Shown here piece after piece: positions 36,930-47,504 of a DNA stretch of 64,000 nt; the first letter of the stretch is position 1, and every line of letters begins with the position of its first letter. Origin of the DNA: Rhodanobacter spathiphylli B39 (lineage in GTDB: Bacteria; Pseudomonadota; Gammaproteobacteria; Xanthomonadales; Rhodanobacteraceae). The DNA is taken from positions 89,412 to 153,411 of the forward strand of contig NZ_AJXT01000005.1 of assembly GCF_000264295.1 (NCBI RefSeq). The letters are read 5' to 3'. The notes under the pieces are model-generated. The model saw nothing but the letters and a program-made list of their open reading frames with translations. It made no database searches and was not told where the DNA came from. The position numbers were made by a program, and so were the translations under genes.

Positions 36930-38327
36930 TCAATGGGCGTAACCCCTCTGAATTAGATCGAGGCAATCAGTAAACGTGCTATCGATGTAATCGGACTTGG
37001 TGATGTAGATACCAGCCTCATCACGCGGCTTGTCCCTTGGATCGCCTTTGAAGGAAAGCCAGTTGAAGCTGGTGGTGATAGCGTATCGACTATCCGACAC
37101 AAGCACCTTTCGGTGCGTGTTGCCGATGAAAGTAAAGGTGAAGTTCTTAAAGCGCTTTTCTAGATCCTTTAGATCGCGATCGGCTTTGGGGGTGATCGCC
37201 AACTTTCCGCCTGCCTTATTCTTACCATCTTCATCGACCAAGCCATATCCTATATACACTTTGATACCATTACGAAGCAGTGTTTCAAGGTTACGCACGA
37301 ATCGGTCGGTTACTACCTGATGGCGAATCCATGGCGAGATGATCATCAATCGCTCCTTGCTGTTGATCAGTGCATCCTCTAGCAGCCCGGGATGTTCATG
37401 ACACCTGATGTTCTTTAGCGTTGGGTTAACGACAGGAGTCGGCAAAGTATCCTCGGATTTGACCTCAGTCGATATCCCTCCAGTAAGGTTCTGTAGATGC
37501 AAGAGCTGAGACTTCTCGCTTTGTCCAAGCGCTGCCTGATTTACAACCTCTGAAAACTGGTCAGCTAGGACATGCTTGGCTCCGACCTCGTCCATTCCGC
37601 CTAGGTCTCGGAATGAATTTTCATGCTCAACCGAGATTCTGTTGTCGAGATAAAATGCTACCTGCGTTTCGTTTCCTGTTTCCGAGCGGAAATAAAGCAT
37701 GGTACAGGGGACAAATAACATTTCCCTTCGCTCAATTCTGCGTATGGCCAGTAGCTCCTTCGAGTCCTCATTAGGTCGCCGCAGCCTTTCCAGCGCCGCG
37801 TCGATATCTTCGAGTAAAACGTCTTCAATTTCAGGCCGCTTCGCCCCGCACAGGGGGACTTCCATTTTTCCTTCGCTTCTGACTTCCTTTGCCTTCCACA
37901 GCAACCCTGACTGGTGGAATACCACCCGTTTCAGGAAAGGATCGAACATCAACTTGATGATTCGTTCTTCGGGAACAGACATGTGCGCGAGATCGACGGC
38001 AGCTCTTCCTTTCAAGGTTAAGCTGGCCGTTGCTTCACCATCGCTGGCGCCCATGTAGTTGATGAGTTCCTGCGAGTTGAGACTTGCTAGTACCGTGGTA
38101 AGCACTACGTCTTCAAGCCCAAGGAACTCCCGAATTTCCGAGGTCCGACCTAATCCAGCATCGATGGCGCGCAAGCATCCCTCTTCGATCGGATTGATGG
38201 GCTTTTTTTCCAAGGTCAGCACCTTGACCGTCAACTGATAGACGGGCAACGCAGCATCTTTGAAGTGAGCCAACTTGAACCCGGGGCGGGAAACTTGCTC
38301 GATATCGAAGTCAAGCCCGGCACTCAT
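36930..38327 (-). CDS. mkoB: PLD-family protein of a Mokosh type I-like defence system
   Basis: A 465-residue cytoplasmic protein. The N-terminal two thirds have no recognised domain. The C-terminal region (about 320-465) is PLD-like: [30 protein letters not shown], the [18 protein letters not shown] strand-helix, and an HxK motif THRKVLVSD near residue 405 followed by [10 protein letters not shown]. Only one HKD half-motif is visible, so activity would need dimerisation, as in Nuc-type enzymes. Its ATG overlaps the stop of the kinase-helicase gene by four bases, proving a tight operon. In Mokosh type I a helicase with a kinase domain is paired with a separate PLD protein. Codon use is AT-richer than the flanks. 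Confidence 0.8.
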   Translation of the reverse strand: MSAGLDFDIEQVSRPGFKLAHFKDAALPVYQLTVKVLTLEKKPINPIEEGCLRAIDAGLGRTSEIREFLGLEDVVLTTVLASLNSQELINYMGASDGEATASLTLKGRAAVDLAHMSVPEERIIKLMFDPFLKRVVFHQSGLLWKAKEVRSEGKMEVPLCGAKRPEIEDVLLEDIDAALERLRRPNEDSKELLAIRRIERREMLFVPCTMLYFRSETGNETQVAFYLDNRISVEHENSFRDLGGMDEVGAKHVLADQFSEVVNQAALGQSEKSQLLHLQNLTGGISTEVKSEDTLPTPVVNPTLKNIRCHEHPGLLEDALINSKERLMIISPWIRHQVVTDRFVRNLETLLRNGIKVYIGYGLVDEDGKNKAGGKLAITPKADRDLKDLEKRFKNFTFTFIGNTHRKVLVSDSRYAITTSFNWLSFKGDPRDKPRDEAGIYITKSDYIDSTFTDCLDLIQRGYAH

Positions 38328-41300
38328 TGCTGCACCTCCTCGATCAGGCACGAGTCGGGGTGGCGTTGCATGTAGTCAATGACGTCTTTTAGCGGGTTCT
38401 TGTCACTCGCGGTCTGCATGCAATACGAATGGTCGCCAACTATCACCAAACGCTCCTTGGCACGCGATAGCGCCACGTTGATGCGCTCCAGTTCCTTCAG
38501 GAAGCCGAGACCCTTAACGTCCGAACGCGTAACCGAGAAAATGGCCACATCAGCCTCCCTGCCCTGGAAGGCATCGACGACGTTGACGAAAATTCGCGAG
38601 AAACTGCTCCACCTATGCTTGCTGGTATCGATGGCCATCTGCAAACGACGCCTTTGCTCGCCGTAACCCGTTAGAACGGCAATCGAGCGCTGTTGCCCTT
38701 TCCACTTTCCATGCTGGATATCAAAATCCATCCTGGTCAGGATGCGCTCGATGATCTTCACTTCGAGTTCGTTGTAGTGAGATGTGCCGACCGTTCTCGA
38801 GGATCTGTTCGTGGCGCGACTCGTGGATTTCCAAATCACCGGTTTCGGTAAAGTCGAGGCTAATGCGGGATCTGGCGTACGAGGGAAGCTTTTCAGCTGA
38901 CGATCATAGAAGCATTCGGAAATCATGTCGCCGATTTCCGGAAGCATACGATGCTGGGATTTCAGTACCTTATGCAGCTCATCTGGCAAATGCTCGGTTA
39001 GATGCTTGAACAGCGTGGTCTGCTGATCGGCGGCGGATAGGCCATACTGCTTCAACAGTCCGCTGGACTTTAGCTCGGGATCTTGAAATGGGGACAATTG
39101 CTTGTTGTCGCCGACGAGGACCGTCCTTCGCGCTCTGGACATAGGTACGAGCACTTCCGTCGGAGTGGCAATCGATGCCTCGTCAACAATACATAGGTCG
39201 TAAGTAATCTCATTGCGGCCAGGAACACCCATCACGCCAAGGCAAGTTCCTGCAACGATGTTCGATGATGCAATGAGAGCAGCTCGGAACTCCCGCCCTC
39301 GGCCAAACCTAGTTTCCCAATCCACATGCGCCGCAATCATCATTCGAAGTTGCTTTCCTTCCGGAGTCTGGGGCGCGTAGTTATCAGCCCATGAGCGCAA
39401 TTGGTCGGCGCCGCTCTCGGCAAGCTCCTGGATGACATCCTTGTCGGACTCGTACTTCCTGAATTCAGCAACCGACTCTTTGATGGCTCGCTCCAGGGAT
39501 GCTTGCTCACCGACTAGTCCTCCGAGCTGGTCATCAAGCCCATCCCGCAGCTCCGGCTCCATGGATTCACGCTCTTCAGGGTCGAGGCTGCGGATCTGGC
39601 TGATTTCGACTTCGACCCTCTCAAGACGTTCCTTTAACCCGGCATGGGTACCAATTGCCATGGCCATACGCGTACTGGGTATCTCAACGCCATGATCACC
39701 GGCCCACTTCTCGATAAATGCCCTGCCACGTTCCACCGCTTCCTTGCGCATAAGTGGCAGCTTTCTATCCACGAGAAGCGCCTTGGAGGATGCTGCGATA
39801 CGCTCATCATCCTCATGGCCGATTCGAACGGCACGAATCTGGCTACCTCCCTCCTTTGCGATGCGTTCCAGGGAATTGTCCAACGCCACGTGGGTTTGCG
39901 ATGTCAGTAGAATCCGGGATGTAGGATTGACCTGTAGGGTTTGGAGGACTAGTTCCGTGATGAACGTGGTCTTGCCCGTACCTGGCGGCCCCTCCACGAC
40001 CATCAATGATGGACTGGCTACAGCCACTCTGACTGCTTCCTGCTTATCTTCATCTATCTGAGATTGAACGAACTCAACCTCTTCGATTCTGGGTATCACA
40101 ACCGTCGAGGGATCCATGATGTACTCCCCCAAGCTAGGATCGACGGCGCGGCCATACCTTACGGCATCAACCGCCACCTTTTGCTTGTCCAGTGCCGCGT
40201 CTGCCTTGGTTGTGTCGACAGCGAACATCCCCCTTTCCGAGATCGCAGATACGTCGATCCGGTTCCGATCGCTAGGCTGAACATGCACGATCTGGTTGGC
40301 GATGCCAACTACAGTTCCAAGGAACGTCCCATCGGGAACGTCTACCTTGATATCCTTGTCTTCAAGCACGGATACGTCTTGTCCATCTCGGGCCTTGAAA
40401 GCCACAAGACCGCCCAAGAAATCGATCTTGTCGTAGATAAATGATCTCTTTCGTGAGTTCTCAAGTTCAGTCTTAGCTGTCAGCAGATCCAACCAGGCCC
40501 TAAACATCTGCTGCCGAGCCTGCTCGATCCGGCGCAACTTCTGCTCGGTCGAGAATTCATTCAGCCGCTCACGAATCAAAGCGATAGTCCGAATAGATTC
40601 GGGCTTCGCCAAGCCGCCGAAAGAAAATTCACAATTCATCGGCATCGCGTTCTCGCGATCCCTTTCCATATCACTGACGGGGATCTCGTGAGCCGCAATC
40701 AGCTTCAAGCTGCTGGGCACCTCGTCATCCGCCACTGCGATATATCCATATCGCTCTCCAAGCATGCGGAGTGCCCTCTCTTCGTTGGGCTGGACTCCCT
40801 CTTTTGCCCTTGCATACTCACAACGTGCTTCATTCAAGTCCGCAAGAACATATCGGTTTATGGCGTCAACACCACTCATGCAAATGTCGTAGGAAATGAC
40901 GTCTCTAACCTTCTTTGTCAGGTCAATGTAGATTGACCCATGCTTGGCCAGATCCGCTTTCGGCTGCGCTCGATCCAGTTCGGCGAGCAGGACAACTGCA
41001 TTGATCTGCCTTTCGGATGGGTTATCTAGGGCAAGGCCCTTTCGGAGGATTCGTCGAATAGACTCATCGACATTAATAGTATCCAATGTCCTATGGAGAT
41101 TAACATGCGACTTCGGTAACTCATTGCTCAACATGGCAATGCTTAGCGCGGAAAAACCGAACACGTCGCGCGAATAGCTATAGTTTCCATCATCCTGTTC
41201 GGGTGGAGCGAAGGGGACGGACGCAAAATGCGAAAGCGTTACGCCGGGGTCTATGAAGTTTCTAAGTTTAGAGATGCCAAAGTCGCAGACCCGAACGATC

Positions 41301-41782
41301 CCATCATCCCCCACCAAAATGTTCGATGGCTTGATGTCTCGGTGGACAATCGATTTTCCATGCGCAAATGCGAGCGCAGAAAGTATAGGGCGCCCAATCT
41401 GGACGAAATACGTCGGCCAGTCTTCAAAGTGACCTTCCTGCCGAATTGTTTCCAGGTCCTTGGGAACCCATTCCATGACGATGAAATGCTCACCGGTATC
41501 CGTTTCGAGTCCGGAATCCAAGATCTTCACGATGTTCTCGTGCGTCAGTGCGGAAAGGGCCTTCGCTTCACGACGAAAGGACTCTTTAACCACGTCGTCC
41601 ACACCACTTGAGCTACGGAAAACCTTGATGGCTACACGTTTTCCGCTTTCAATCTCCAACGCCTGGTAGACATTGGCTATCCCCCCCGAACGCGGTGCTC
41701 CAGCCGTCACGTAGCGATTGTTGGCAAACATGCGCGGCGCAGTTTGCGGTTTCAAGGTCAACGTTTCACGTCCATCAGTCAT
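38324..41782 (-). CDS. mkoA: Ser/Thr kinase fused to an SF1 helicase (Mokosh type I-like)
   Basis: An 1152-residue protein. The N-terminal eukaryotic-like kinase (about 20-280) has VAIK (Lys53), HRDIKPSN (147-154) and DFG (167-169), so it appears catalytic. A middle region (280-560) includes a small beta domain. The C-terminal UPF1/Dna2-type SF1 helicase has Walker A GPPGTGKT (598-605), Walker B DEAS (867-870), GDNKQLSP (891-898), QHR (943-945), [12 protein letters not shown] (1069-1080) and [16 protein letters not shown] (1102-1117). All motifs are intact. Kinase plus COG1112-like helicase with an adjacent PLD gene is the Mokosh type I architecture, an anti-phage system. The island interrupts chromosomal genes and is AT-richer, signs of transfer. 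Confidence 0.85.
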   Translation of the reverse strand: MTDGRETLTLKPQTAPRMFANNRYVTAGAPRSGGIANVYQALEIESGKRVAIKVFRSSSGVDDVVKESFRREAKALSALTHENIVKILDSGLETDTGEHFIVMEWVPKDLETIRQEGHFEDWPTYFVQIGRPILSALAFAHGKSIVHRDIKPSNILVGDDGIVRVCDFGISKLRNFIDPGVTLSHFASVPFAPPEQDDGNYSYSRDVFGFSALSIAMLSNELPKSHVNLHRTLDTINVDESIRRILRKGLALDNPSERQINAVVLLAELDRAQPKADLAKHGSIYIDLTKKVRDVISYDICMSGVDAINRYVLADLNEARCEYARAKEGVQPNEERALRMLGERYGYIAVADDEVPSSLKLIAAHEIPVSDMERDRENAMPMNCEFSFGGLAKPESIRTIALIRERLNEFSTEQKLRRIEQARQQMFRAWLDLLTAKTELENSRKRSFIYDKIDFLGGLVAFKARDGQDVSVLEDKDIKVDVPDGTFLGTVVGIANQIVHVQPSDRNRIDVSAISERGMFAVDTTKADAALDKQKVAVDAVRYGRAVDPSLGEYIMDPSTVVIPRIEEVEFVQSQIDEDKQEAVRVAVASPSLMVVEGPPGTGKTTFITELVLQTLQVNPTSRILLTSQTHVALDNSLERIAKEGGSQIRAVRIGHEDDERIAASSKALLVDRKLPLMRKEAVERGRAFIEKWAGDHGVEIPSTRMAMAIGTHAGLKERLERVEVEISQIRSLDPEERESMEPELRDGLDDQLGGLVGEQASLERAIKESVAEFRKYESDKDVIQELAESGADQLRSWADNYAPQTPEGKQLRMMIAAHVDWETRFGRGREFRAALIASSNIVAGTCLGVMGVPGRNEITYDLCIVDEASIATPTEVLVPMSRARRTVLVGDNKQLSPFQDPELKSSGLLKQYGLSAADQQTTLFKHLTEHLPDELHKVLKSQHRMLPEIGDMISECFYDRQLKSFPRTPDPALASTLPKPVIWKSTSRATNRSSRTVGTSHYNELEVKIIERILTRMDFDIQHGKWKGQQRSIAVLTGYGEQRRRLQMAIDTSKHRWSSFSRIFVNVVDAFQGREADVAIFSVTRSDVKGLGFLKELERINVALSRAKERLVIVGDHSYCMQTASDKNPLKDVIDYMQRHPDSCLIEEVQQ

Positions 41783-42270
41783 CTTATCCCCTTACCCCGC
41801 TCGTACTGCTGATAGAGCTGATGAGCGCGTTCGCTTAAAGAAAGTATGCGGCCGATTATTGATGGCCGGGTCCCTAGATCCGGTTATACGACTCATCCTT
41901 GGCATACCGGATGGTGGCTAACCCCTTGAAGCCCCTTGAGCTTAGGGTGGCCGGGTCCAACTAACAAGCTAACCTCCAGCTTTATCCTGCTTGGCGGCGT
42001 AGACGCAGTGCGCTCCAGCTCATGTCCGCTTCGGGTCAGATTCCGCCGGTCGACGACTTAGGTCTGTAACAGATCATCACTCGGCCGTGTCATGCATTCG
42101 ATCCAGTGTGTGCGGGGCTGGCTGCAGAGGGGCCGCACGCAGCCAAACCAGCCTGCAAAACATCAAGAAAGTACAAGCCGCGCCCGACCAAGCGCAGGAT
42201 ATGATCCCGCCAGGCTGTGCCATCCAAGGGTATTCCCCCGCGGGTGTCGGCAATCCGGAATACTGCTTCC
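41783..42270. other. Right flank of the defence island, no gene seen
   Basis: Nearly 490 bases without a supportable gene. The first half is AT-richer and shows a duplicated GGCCGGGTCC segment (about 41863 and 41949); the second half returns to GC-rich chromosomal composition near 42080. No tRNA, integrase or clear direct repeat marking an insertion point was found. The promoter of the kinase-helicase operon must lie in the left part and that of the sensor kinase in the right part. Confidence 0.5.
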
Positions 42271-45200
42271 ATGCCCTCATTGCTCGCAGCCCGTACCAGC
42301 CGCCAACGTCCCCGACGTTTTCGATGCATCGCGCCCATGGTGCTCGCGCTGGTCATGCTCGCGGCTACCTCGCTCCAGGCTTCCACGCCGCCGGAAACGT
42401 TGGCGAGTTTTCAACGCACGTCCTTTGCCAAGTCCGACGGCGCACCGGCCGGGATCAGTGGCATGGCGCAGACGGACGACGGGTTCCTGTGGATGTCGGG
42501 AACCAAGGGTCTGACCCGTTTCGACGGGGTGCAATTCACGCCGTTCAAGCCGGCACCGGGCGAGCATTTCCTGGAGGCGCAGTTGGGAATGCTGTTTCCG
42601 GCCGAAGGGGGCGGCTTGTGGATACAGAACGACAATGCGGGTCCCACCCTGCTGAAGAACGGCCACTTGACCCATTTCGGACTCGGCCAGGGGTATGTCG
42701 GAGCGGGGGTGACTCCTTTTCCCTTCTTCAGTGATCCACTCGGTGCGGTGTGGTCGGTGTCCAACAAGGCGGTCATGTATTTCAAGGACGATGCCTGGCA
42801 CGTTGTCGCGCCGACGGTCCTGTCGGGGGACGGCTTCGGCAAGGGTGCGTTCGATGCGGACGGCAACTTGTGGTTGACCACCGGTGGCCCCGGTCTGCTG
42901 GTGAAGCCCAAGGGTTCCGCCAAACCGCCCATGCGATTGCCAGACATAGGAGGGTTCGACGGCAACGTCTTTGCGGGGCCTGCAGGCTTGCTCTATCTCG
43001 CGGACCGTCAGAATGGGATCGCCATCTATCGGCGCAGCGGCATCGCGCTCACCGAGATGACGGCGCCGATTCCCCTGCCGATCATCGCCGTCCTGCCTTC
43101 GCGCACGGGTGCGTTGTGGCTGATATCGAACAAGTACGTGGTTTCCCATGTGTCGCCGGAAGCGATCGCGGCGGCCGGGAAAAGCCATTCCGTACCGCCG
43201 TTGGAGGAAGTGCCCCAGCTTGGACGTTCGCCATTGAACATCATCGAGGACCGCGACGGGGACATTTGGACGGGCGGTGAGGGTGGCCTGGACCGCCTGG
43301 CCCGCACCGCGTTCCATCCGGTCGGACTGCCCGACGATATCCACGAAGTGTCAGCGTCAATCGACTCGGCCGGCAGCCTCTGGGTGGGCAGTGAAACACA
43401 TCCGGTATTGCACCTTGCGTCACCCGCCGCACCGTGGAATTCCACCGAGGTGCCCAGCCTTACCCTGGCCACTTACGCCGACAGCGCCGACGGTACGGTC
43501 TGGGCGGCCAACAAGCTCGGGATCTGGAAGTTGTCGCCCGGCACGCCACAGCTGGTCGTGAAATATCCATCGTCCGGTCGGGGCGTTCCCTACAGCGTGA
43601 TCAAGGATAAGGCGGGAACGCTGTTCGTGTCTTCGCCGCACCTGGGAAACGGAGTGCTGGCGTGGGATGGAAAGGCCTGGCATGACGTCCTGAAAAAGCA
43701 CGCCACCGTGAAGGTCATGGCGGTGGACCGGCAGAACCGGCTGTGGCTGGGAGGCGGTGGGCCCAACCAGCTGATCGGGTTGTCGCACGGCATCGAACAA
43801 CGGTGGGGCGAGGCGCAGAACCTGCGCGTGGGCACCGTTCGATCGCTCCTGGTCGATGGCGATGTGCTGTGGGTGGGCGGTGACGACGGCGTCCAGTTTT
43901 TCGACGGCAAGCGCTTCACCTCGCTGGTGAGCAGGGATGCCGAAGCATTCCAGACGGTCACCGGCCTGGTCAGGGACGCTGCGGGCAATCTCTGGGTACA
44001 GACGCTGGATGGTGTCATGCGAATTCCGGCCGCCGACGTGCGCAAGGCGATGGCGCTTCCCGGGTCGCGGGTAACGGCCCGCTTGTTCGATGCCACCGAC
44101 GGCGTGCCCAGCGTGGTCGATGCAGACCGCATGCTGCCGTCGTTGCGCATGGGTGCGGACGGCCGCATCTGGACCCACACCGCGTCCGGGCTGGCATGGA
44201 TCGATCCGGCCCGCGTGCCGAAGGCGCCGGCCTTGCCGCCGATCGTCGTCGAATCAGTGAGCACCGGTTCGGCCGTCTATCCGGCATCCGCGAGGGGCGT
44301 CGCGCTTACTTCTGCAGAAAATTCCTTTCGCATCACGTACACCACGCCGGCATTGAATCATCCGGAGCGCGTGCACTTTGCCTATCGGCTGGCCGGGTTC
44401 AACGACTGGCAGGATGTCGGCACCCGTCGCGAAGCGGTTTTCACCAAGGTGCCCGCGGGGCGCTACCAGTTCGAGGTGCGCGCTGTTCGATCGGGCGATA
44501 CCGCCTCCGCCGTTCATGCGTCACTCGCTCTGACGCGCGCGCCGGCCTATTACGAGACCTGGTGGTTCCGCGCGCTGGCCGGCTTCCTGCTGGCGTTCGT
44601 GCTCTGGTTTGCCTATCGCATGCGCGTGAAGGCATTGGGACGGCAGATGCACATACGCATCGAGGAGCGCGAGCGCATCGCGCGCGATCTGCACGACACC
44701 CTGCTGCAGGGCGTGCAGGGTCTGCAGCTGCGACTGCAGACCTGGGCGGCGAGCCCCCGAATCGAGGCGACGCACCGGCAGGAGATGACCGACGTGGCGC
44801 TGCGCACGCGCGACATGCTTGTGGATGGCCGCGATCGCATCCTGGCGCTGCGCCGCGTGGACGCGTCGCCGGATCTTGCCGGCGATCTGCGTGCCATCGC
44901 GCTGGACTACACCACGCTGTATCGCGCGGGCTTCGTGCTGACCGAGGAAGGCGCGCCGCGGCCGCTGGTCCCCGAGGTGGCGCAGGAAATCCTGGACATC
45001 GCGCGCGAGGGCTTGCGCAACGCCTTCGTGCACGCCAATGCCGGCGCGGTCGAGTTGTGCATGCAGTGGCGGCGCGACGGGCTGCATGTTCTCGTGCGCG
45101 ATGACGGCGACGGTATCGACGAAGCCGTGCTGCGTGACGGTGGCCGCGCCGGGCACTGGGGCTTGCAGGGCATGCGCGAGCGGGCGGAGAGGATCGGTGC

Positions 45201-45342
45201 GCGCCTGGTGCTGCGTCGTGGTGACGAGGGTGGCACCGAATTGTCGCTGGCGGTGCCGGCGCGCGCGGCGTACGCATCGGCGCGGCTGTGGCGGCGCTTG
45301 CGCAGGGTTCGGCAGGCAGGCTCGGATCAAGCGCCGGATTGA
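42271..45342 (+). CDS. Two-component propeller sensor histidine kinase
   Basis: A 1023-residue membrane sensor. A signal or anchor segment (MVLALVMLAATSLQA) is followed by a large periplasmic two-component regulator propeller region (repeats such as DDGFLWMSGTKGLTRFDGVQF and DAAGNLWVQTLDGVMRI), a Y_Y_Y domain (ITYTTPALNHPERVHFAYRLAGF), one membrane helix (ALAGFLLAFVLWFAYRM), HisKA_3 (ERERIARDLHDTLLQGVQGLQLRL) and a NarX/LuxR-type HATPase (DGDGI, GHWGLQGMRERAERIGA). It should phosphorylate a LuxR-type regulator; the nearest is at 36037-36669. A GTG at 42217 would extend it. Its 3' end overlaps the convergent SCO gene by 16 bases. Confidence 0.92.
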   Translation: MPSLLAARTSRQRPRRFRCIAPMVLALVMLAATSLQASTPPETLASFQRTSFAKSDGAPAGISGMAQTDDGFLWMSGTKGLTRFDGVQFTPFKPAPGEHFLEAQLGMLFPAEGGGLWIQNDNAGPTLLKNGHLTHFGLGQGYVGAGVTPFPFFSDPLGAVWSVSNKAVMYFKDDAWHVVAPTVLSGDGFGKGAFDADGNLWLTTGGPGLLVKPKGSAKPPMRLPDIGGFDGNVFAGPAGLLYLADRQNGIAIYRRSGIALTEMTAPIPLPIIAVLPSRTGALWLISNKYVVSHVSPEAIAAAGKSHSVPPLEEVPQLGRSPLNIIEDRDGDIWTGGEGGLDRLARTAFHPVGLPDDIHEVSASIDSAGSLWVGSETHPVLHLASPAAPWNSTEVPSLTLATYADSADGTVWAANKLGIWKLSPGTPQLVVKYPSSGRGVPYSVIKDKAGTLFVSSPHLGNGVLAWDGKAWHDVLKKHATVKVMAVDRQNRLWLGGGGPNQLIGLSHGIEQRWGEAQNLRVGTVRSLLVDGDVLWVGGDDGVQFFDGKRFTSLVSRDAEAFQTVTGLVRDAAGNLWVQTLDGVMRIPAADVRKAMALPGSRVTARLFDATDGVPSVVDADRMLPSLRMGADGRIWTHTASGLAWIDPARVPKAPALPPIVVESVSTGSAVYPASARGVALTSAENSFRITYTTPALNHPERVHFAYRLAGFNDWQDVGTRREAVFTKVPAGRYQFEVRAVRSGDTASAVHASLALTRAPAYYETWWFRALAGFLLAFVLWFAYRMRVKALGRQMHIRIEERERIARDLHDTLLQGVQGLQLRLQTWAASPRIEATHRQEMTDVALRTRDMLVDGRDRILALRRVDASPDLAGDLRAIALDYTTLYRAGFVLTEEGAPRPLVPEVAQEILDIAREGLRNAFVHANAGAVELCMQWRRDGLHVLVRDDGDGIDEAVLRDGGRAGHWGLQGMRERAERIGARLVLRRGDEGGTELSLAVPARAAYASARLWRRLRRVRQAGSDQAPD

Positions 45343-45863
45343 CCTGACTGCGTTGTCAGCAACAGGCGCATGCGATCAAGCACTTCCTCCGCAGCGAGCG
45401 CATCGGCGAAATGGGATAGGCAGTGTCCCTCCGCATCGAGCAGGTAGGCGATCGCGGTGTGTGGCACGCGGTAGCCGTCGGGTTCATCCGGATCGCTGGC
45501 GCGCCGGGCAAATATGCGGAAGGCGGCCTTGGCCTGGTCGATCTGCGTGGTGGTGCCGGTCAAGCCCAGGAAAGCCGGGTAGGGTTGCAGGTAGTCGCGC
45601 ATCACCTCGGGCGTATCGCGTGCGGGGTCCACGCTGATGTAGAGGCCGCGCACCGGCCAGCCTTCGCGGGCCAGTTGGCCGAGCACGCCGGCGTAGCGGG
45701 CCAGCGCACGCGGGCAGACCACGCGGCAATGGGTGAAGCCGAACAGCACCAGCGTGGGGCTGCCGCGAAACACCTGCTCGGTCACGGCGCGGTTGAAGTG
45801 GTCGATGAGCGAAAACTCACCGCAGCCAGGCATTGTGTTGACCGTGCCTGATTCGAATGGCAT
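45327..45863 (-). CDS. SCO1/SenC family protein
   Basis: A 178-residue thioredoxin-fold protein. It has the copper-binding CxxxC motif (HCRVVCP) and the conserved His (VPHTAIAYLLD). SCO proteins assemble the CuA centre of cytochrome oxidase or serve as thiol reductases. No signal peptide or membrane anchor is visible in this frame (MPFESGTVNTMPGCGEF), which is unusual, because the family normally works in the periplasm. No oxidase genes are nearby. Confidence 0.85.
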   Translation of the reverse strand: MPFESGTVNTMPGCGEFSLIDHFNRAVTEQVFRGSPTLVLFGFTHCRVVCPRALARYAGVLGQLAREGWPVRGLYISVDPARDTPEVMRDYLQPYPAFLGLTGTTTQIDQAKAAFRIFARRASDPDEPDGYRVPHTAIAYLLDAEGHCLSHFADALAAEEVLDRMRLLLTTQSGQSGA

Positions 45864-45874
45864 TTACTTAAGCC

Positions 45875-45910
45875 TCGTCATCCCCGCGAAAGCGGGGATC
45901 CAGTGACTTT
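45875..45910. repeat. Widespread CGTCATCCCCGCG-type hairpin at the 3' end of the Ldi-like gene
   Basis: CGTCATCCCCGCGAAAGCGG continuing GGATCCAGTGACTTT is a palindromic repeat common in proteobacterial genomes (CCCCGC-GAAA-GCGGGG stem). It provides the last codons and stop of the linalool dehydratase-like gene, so that protein has a C-terminal tail derived from the repeat. Confidence 0.8.
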
Positions 45911-47500
45911 CACGCGGCCAGCAATCTCATGGGTGTGCGCTGCGGTGGCGTCGTGCTCGAAAATCATCCGCATGGTTTGCACCCGCCGACCTGACCAGTG
46001 CAGCTCAAGTCCACGATCGATCGGCTGCAACGAAACCGGACCGCTGCAGGTGAGCGTGGATGCGTCGCCACTGGCGACCTGCACGTCGTCCAGCAGCAGG
46101 CGCCAGCCGCCGCGTCCACTGATGCGTCCGAGGATGATCCATGCCTCGGAGGACGGTCGGTCCGAACGCGTTTGCACGGCGAACCGCAGCGACTGCGTGG
46201 CGCGATCGAAGCGGGCCTGCAGCACATCCACGCCATTGCCGACCGCCACGATGGCCGGCTCGGCGAAATGGCCTTCGCCCCAAGGCGCCTCGTACACACC
46301 GCGCAGCCCGTCGCGCACATTGAGCCGCGCATAGGCCAGCAACACGTTGCCGGTCATCGGTTCGACCAGCGTGCGGTAGCCGGCGGCATCCTCGGCCTGG
46401 TCGTTGCGCGGATAGTACAGGCCGCCATCGCGCCACCGCGGCGCCATGCGGCGGTCGGCGTGCAGCAGCAATCCGCGCAGGGTTTCCTCATCGCCCATTT
46501 CCGAGGCCCAGGCGGCGACCCAGCCGAAGTCGGAATCGTCGTTGAGCACGACGTGGCCCTGCACCGGAGGACGCGGCGCGGACCTGACCGACAGCGTGCC
46601 ATCGGGCTGGTGCAGCACGAGGTCGGCGAGTTGTTGCGGGTAATGCGCGCGCACGAAATCGCCGTTCCACATGTTCATCAGCGCGCCGCACCACGCGTCC
46701 ACCCACGGCGCCTGCATCACGTTGGGGCGAACCGCGTGGGTGTCTTCGGCCAGCATCACGTGATAGTGGCCGTTGTCGCCGATGCGGCCGAATTGTTGCC
46801 ACGCCTGCTCGTAGCCGCGGGTGACTTCGCTGGCCCGGTCGCCACCGGTGAGCAGGTCGTGCATGCGGAAGCCGAGGATGGCCGGCTGGTTGCAGATCTG
46901 GAAGATGCAGTTCGGTTCGCAGGCCACGCCGAGGTAGCCGCTTTCGACCATCTTCCAGTAGAGGTGTTCGTTGAGCGTGTTCTGGTCGTACTCGAAACGA
47001 TGCCCGTCGCCGCCCCAGAAATACGACCAGTGCTCGAAGGTGATGGCGCCGGGTTGCGCGTAGCGGTCATCGTCGAACAGCACGTTGTACAGCAGGGTCA
47101 ACGACTGCACGTAGGCGCTGTACATGATGTTGTCGCGTAGCACCGGGTTCCATTCTTCGCGGTACTGATCGCTCAGGTGCGCGTTGAAGATGCTGCCGCC
47201 GCGGCTGACGTCGCGCCAGTACAGCCAGCTCTCCGGCAGCAGCAGTTTCGCGATCAATCGCTCGAAGATCGGCTTGAACACGCCGGGCGCGGCTGGCAGG
47301 CGATGCACATGGGTGATCGCCAGGGCATACGCCATGTACGCCAACTGGAAACGGTAGGCGCCGAAATCATCCTGCCCCGTGCCGATGCCTTTCATCAGCG
47401 ACCAGTCGTTGGCCGGCTGCAGCGAAAGGTTCTCGACGTGCCGCAGGTGACCGACCTGTTGCGGCGTCAGCGTGTCGGCGAGGCCGATGGCAGCGCGCAC
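45878..47500 (-). CDS. Linalool dehydratase/isomerase-domain protein
   Basis: A 540-residue protein of the linalool dehydratase-isomerase (Ldi) fold, an alpha/alpha barrel. WSLMKGIGTGQDDFGAYRFQ then LAYMAYALAITHVHRLPAAP, HWSYFWGGDGHRFEYDQNTL then NEHLYWKMVESGYLGVACEP, and CEPNCIFQICNQPAILGF are strongly Ldi-like. The two outer cysteines of CEPNCIFQIC are nine apart, the spacing I recall for the Ldi active-site pair (Cys171/Cys180). Castellaniella Ldi hydrates myrcene and isomerises linalool and geraniol in the periplasm; here no signal peptide is visible from the GTG at 47500. It follows the alcohol dehydrogenase stop by four bases. The last residues come from a repeat element. The substrate is unproven. 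Confidence 0.8.
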   Translation of the reverse strand: MRAAIGLADTLTPQQVGHLRHVENLSLQPANDWSLMKGIGTGQDDFGAYRFQLAYMAYALAITHVHRLPAAPGVFKPIFERLIAKLLLPESWLYWRDVSRGGSIFNAHLSDQYREEWNPVLRDNIMYSAYVQSLTLLYNVLFDDDRYAQPGAITFEHWSYFWGGDGHRFEYDQNTLNEHLYWKMVESGYLGVACEPNCIFQICNQPAILGFRMHDLLTGGDRASEVTRGYEQAWQQFGRIGDNGHYHVMLAEDTHAVRPNVMQAPWVDAWCGALMNMWNGDFVRAHYPQQLADLVLHQPDGTLSVRSAPRPPVQGHVVLNDDSDFGWVAAWASEMGDEETLRGLLLHADRRMAPRWRDGGLYYPRNDQAEDAAGYRTLVEPMTGNVLLAYARLNVRDGLRGVYEAPWGEGHFAEPAIVAVGNGVDVLQARFDRATQSLRFAVQTRSDRPSSEAWIILGRISGRGGWRLLLDDVQVASGDASTLTCSGPVSLQPIDRGLELHWSGRRVQTMRMIFEHDATAAHTHEIAGRVKVTGSPLSRG

Positions 47501-47504
47501 AGGC

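Noticed and set aside
36780..42270. Prophage or integrative element with integrase
   Set aside because: No integrase, phage structural gene, tRNA or clear direct repeat at either edge of the AT-rich island.
41783..42270. tRNA or small RNA at the right edge of the defence island
   Set aside because: Looked for a cloverleaf and CCA-like end or a hairpin plus T-run; none was convincing.
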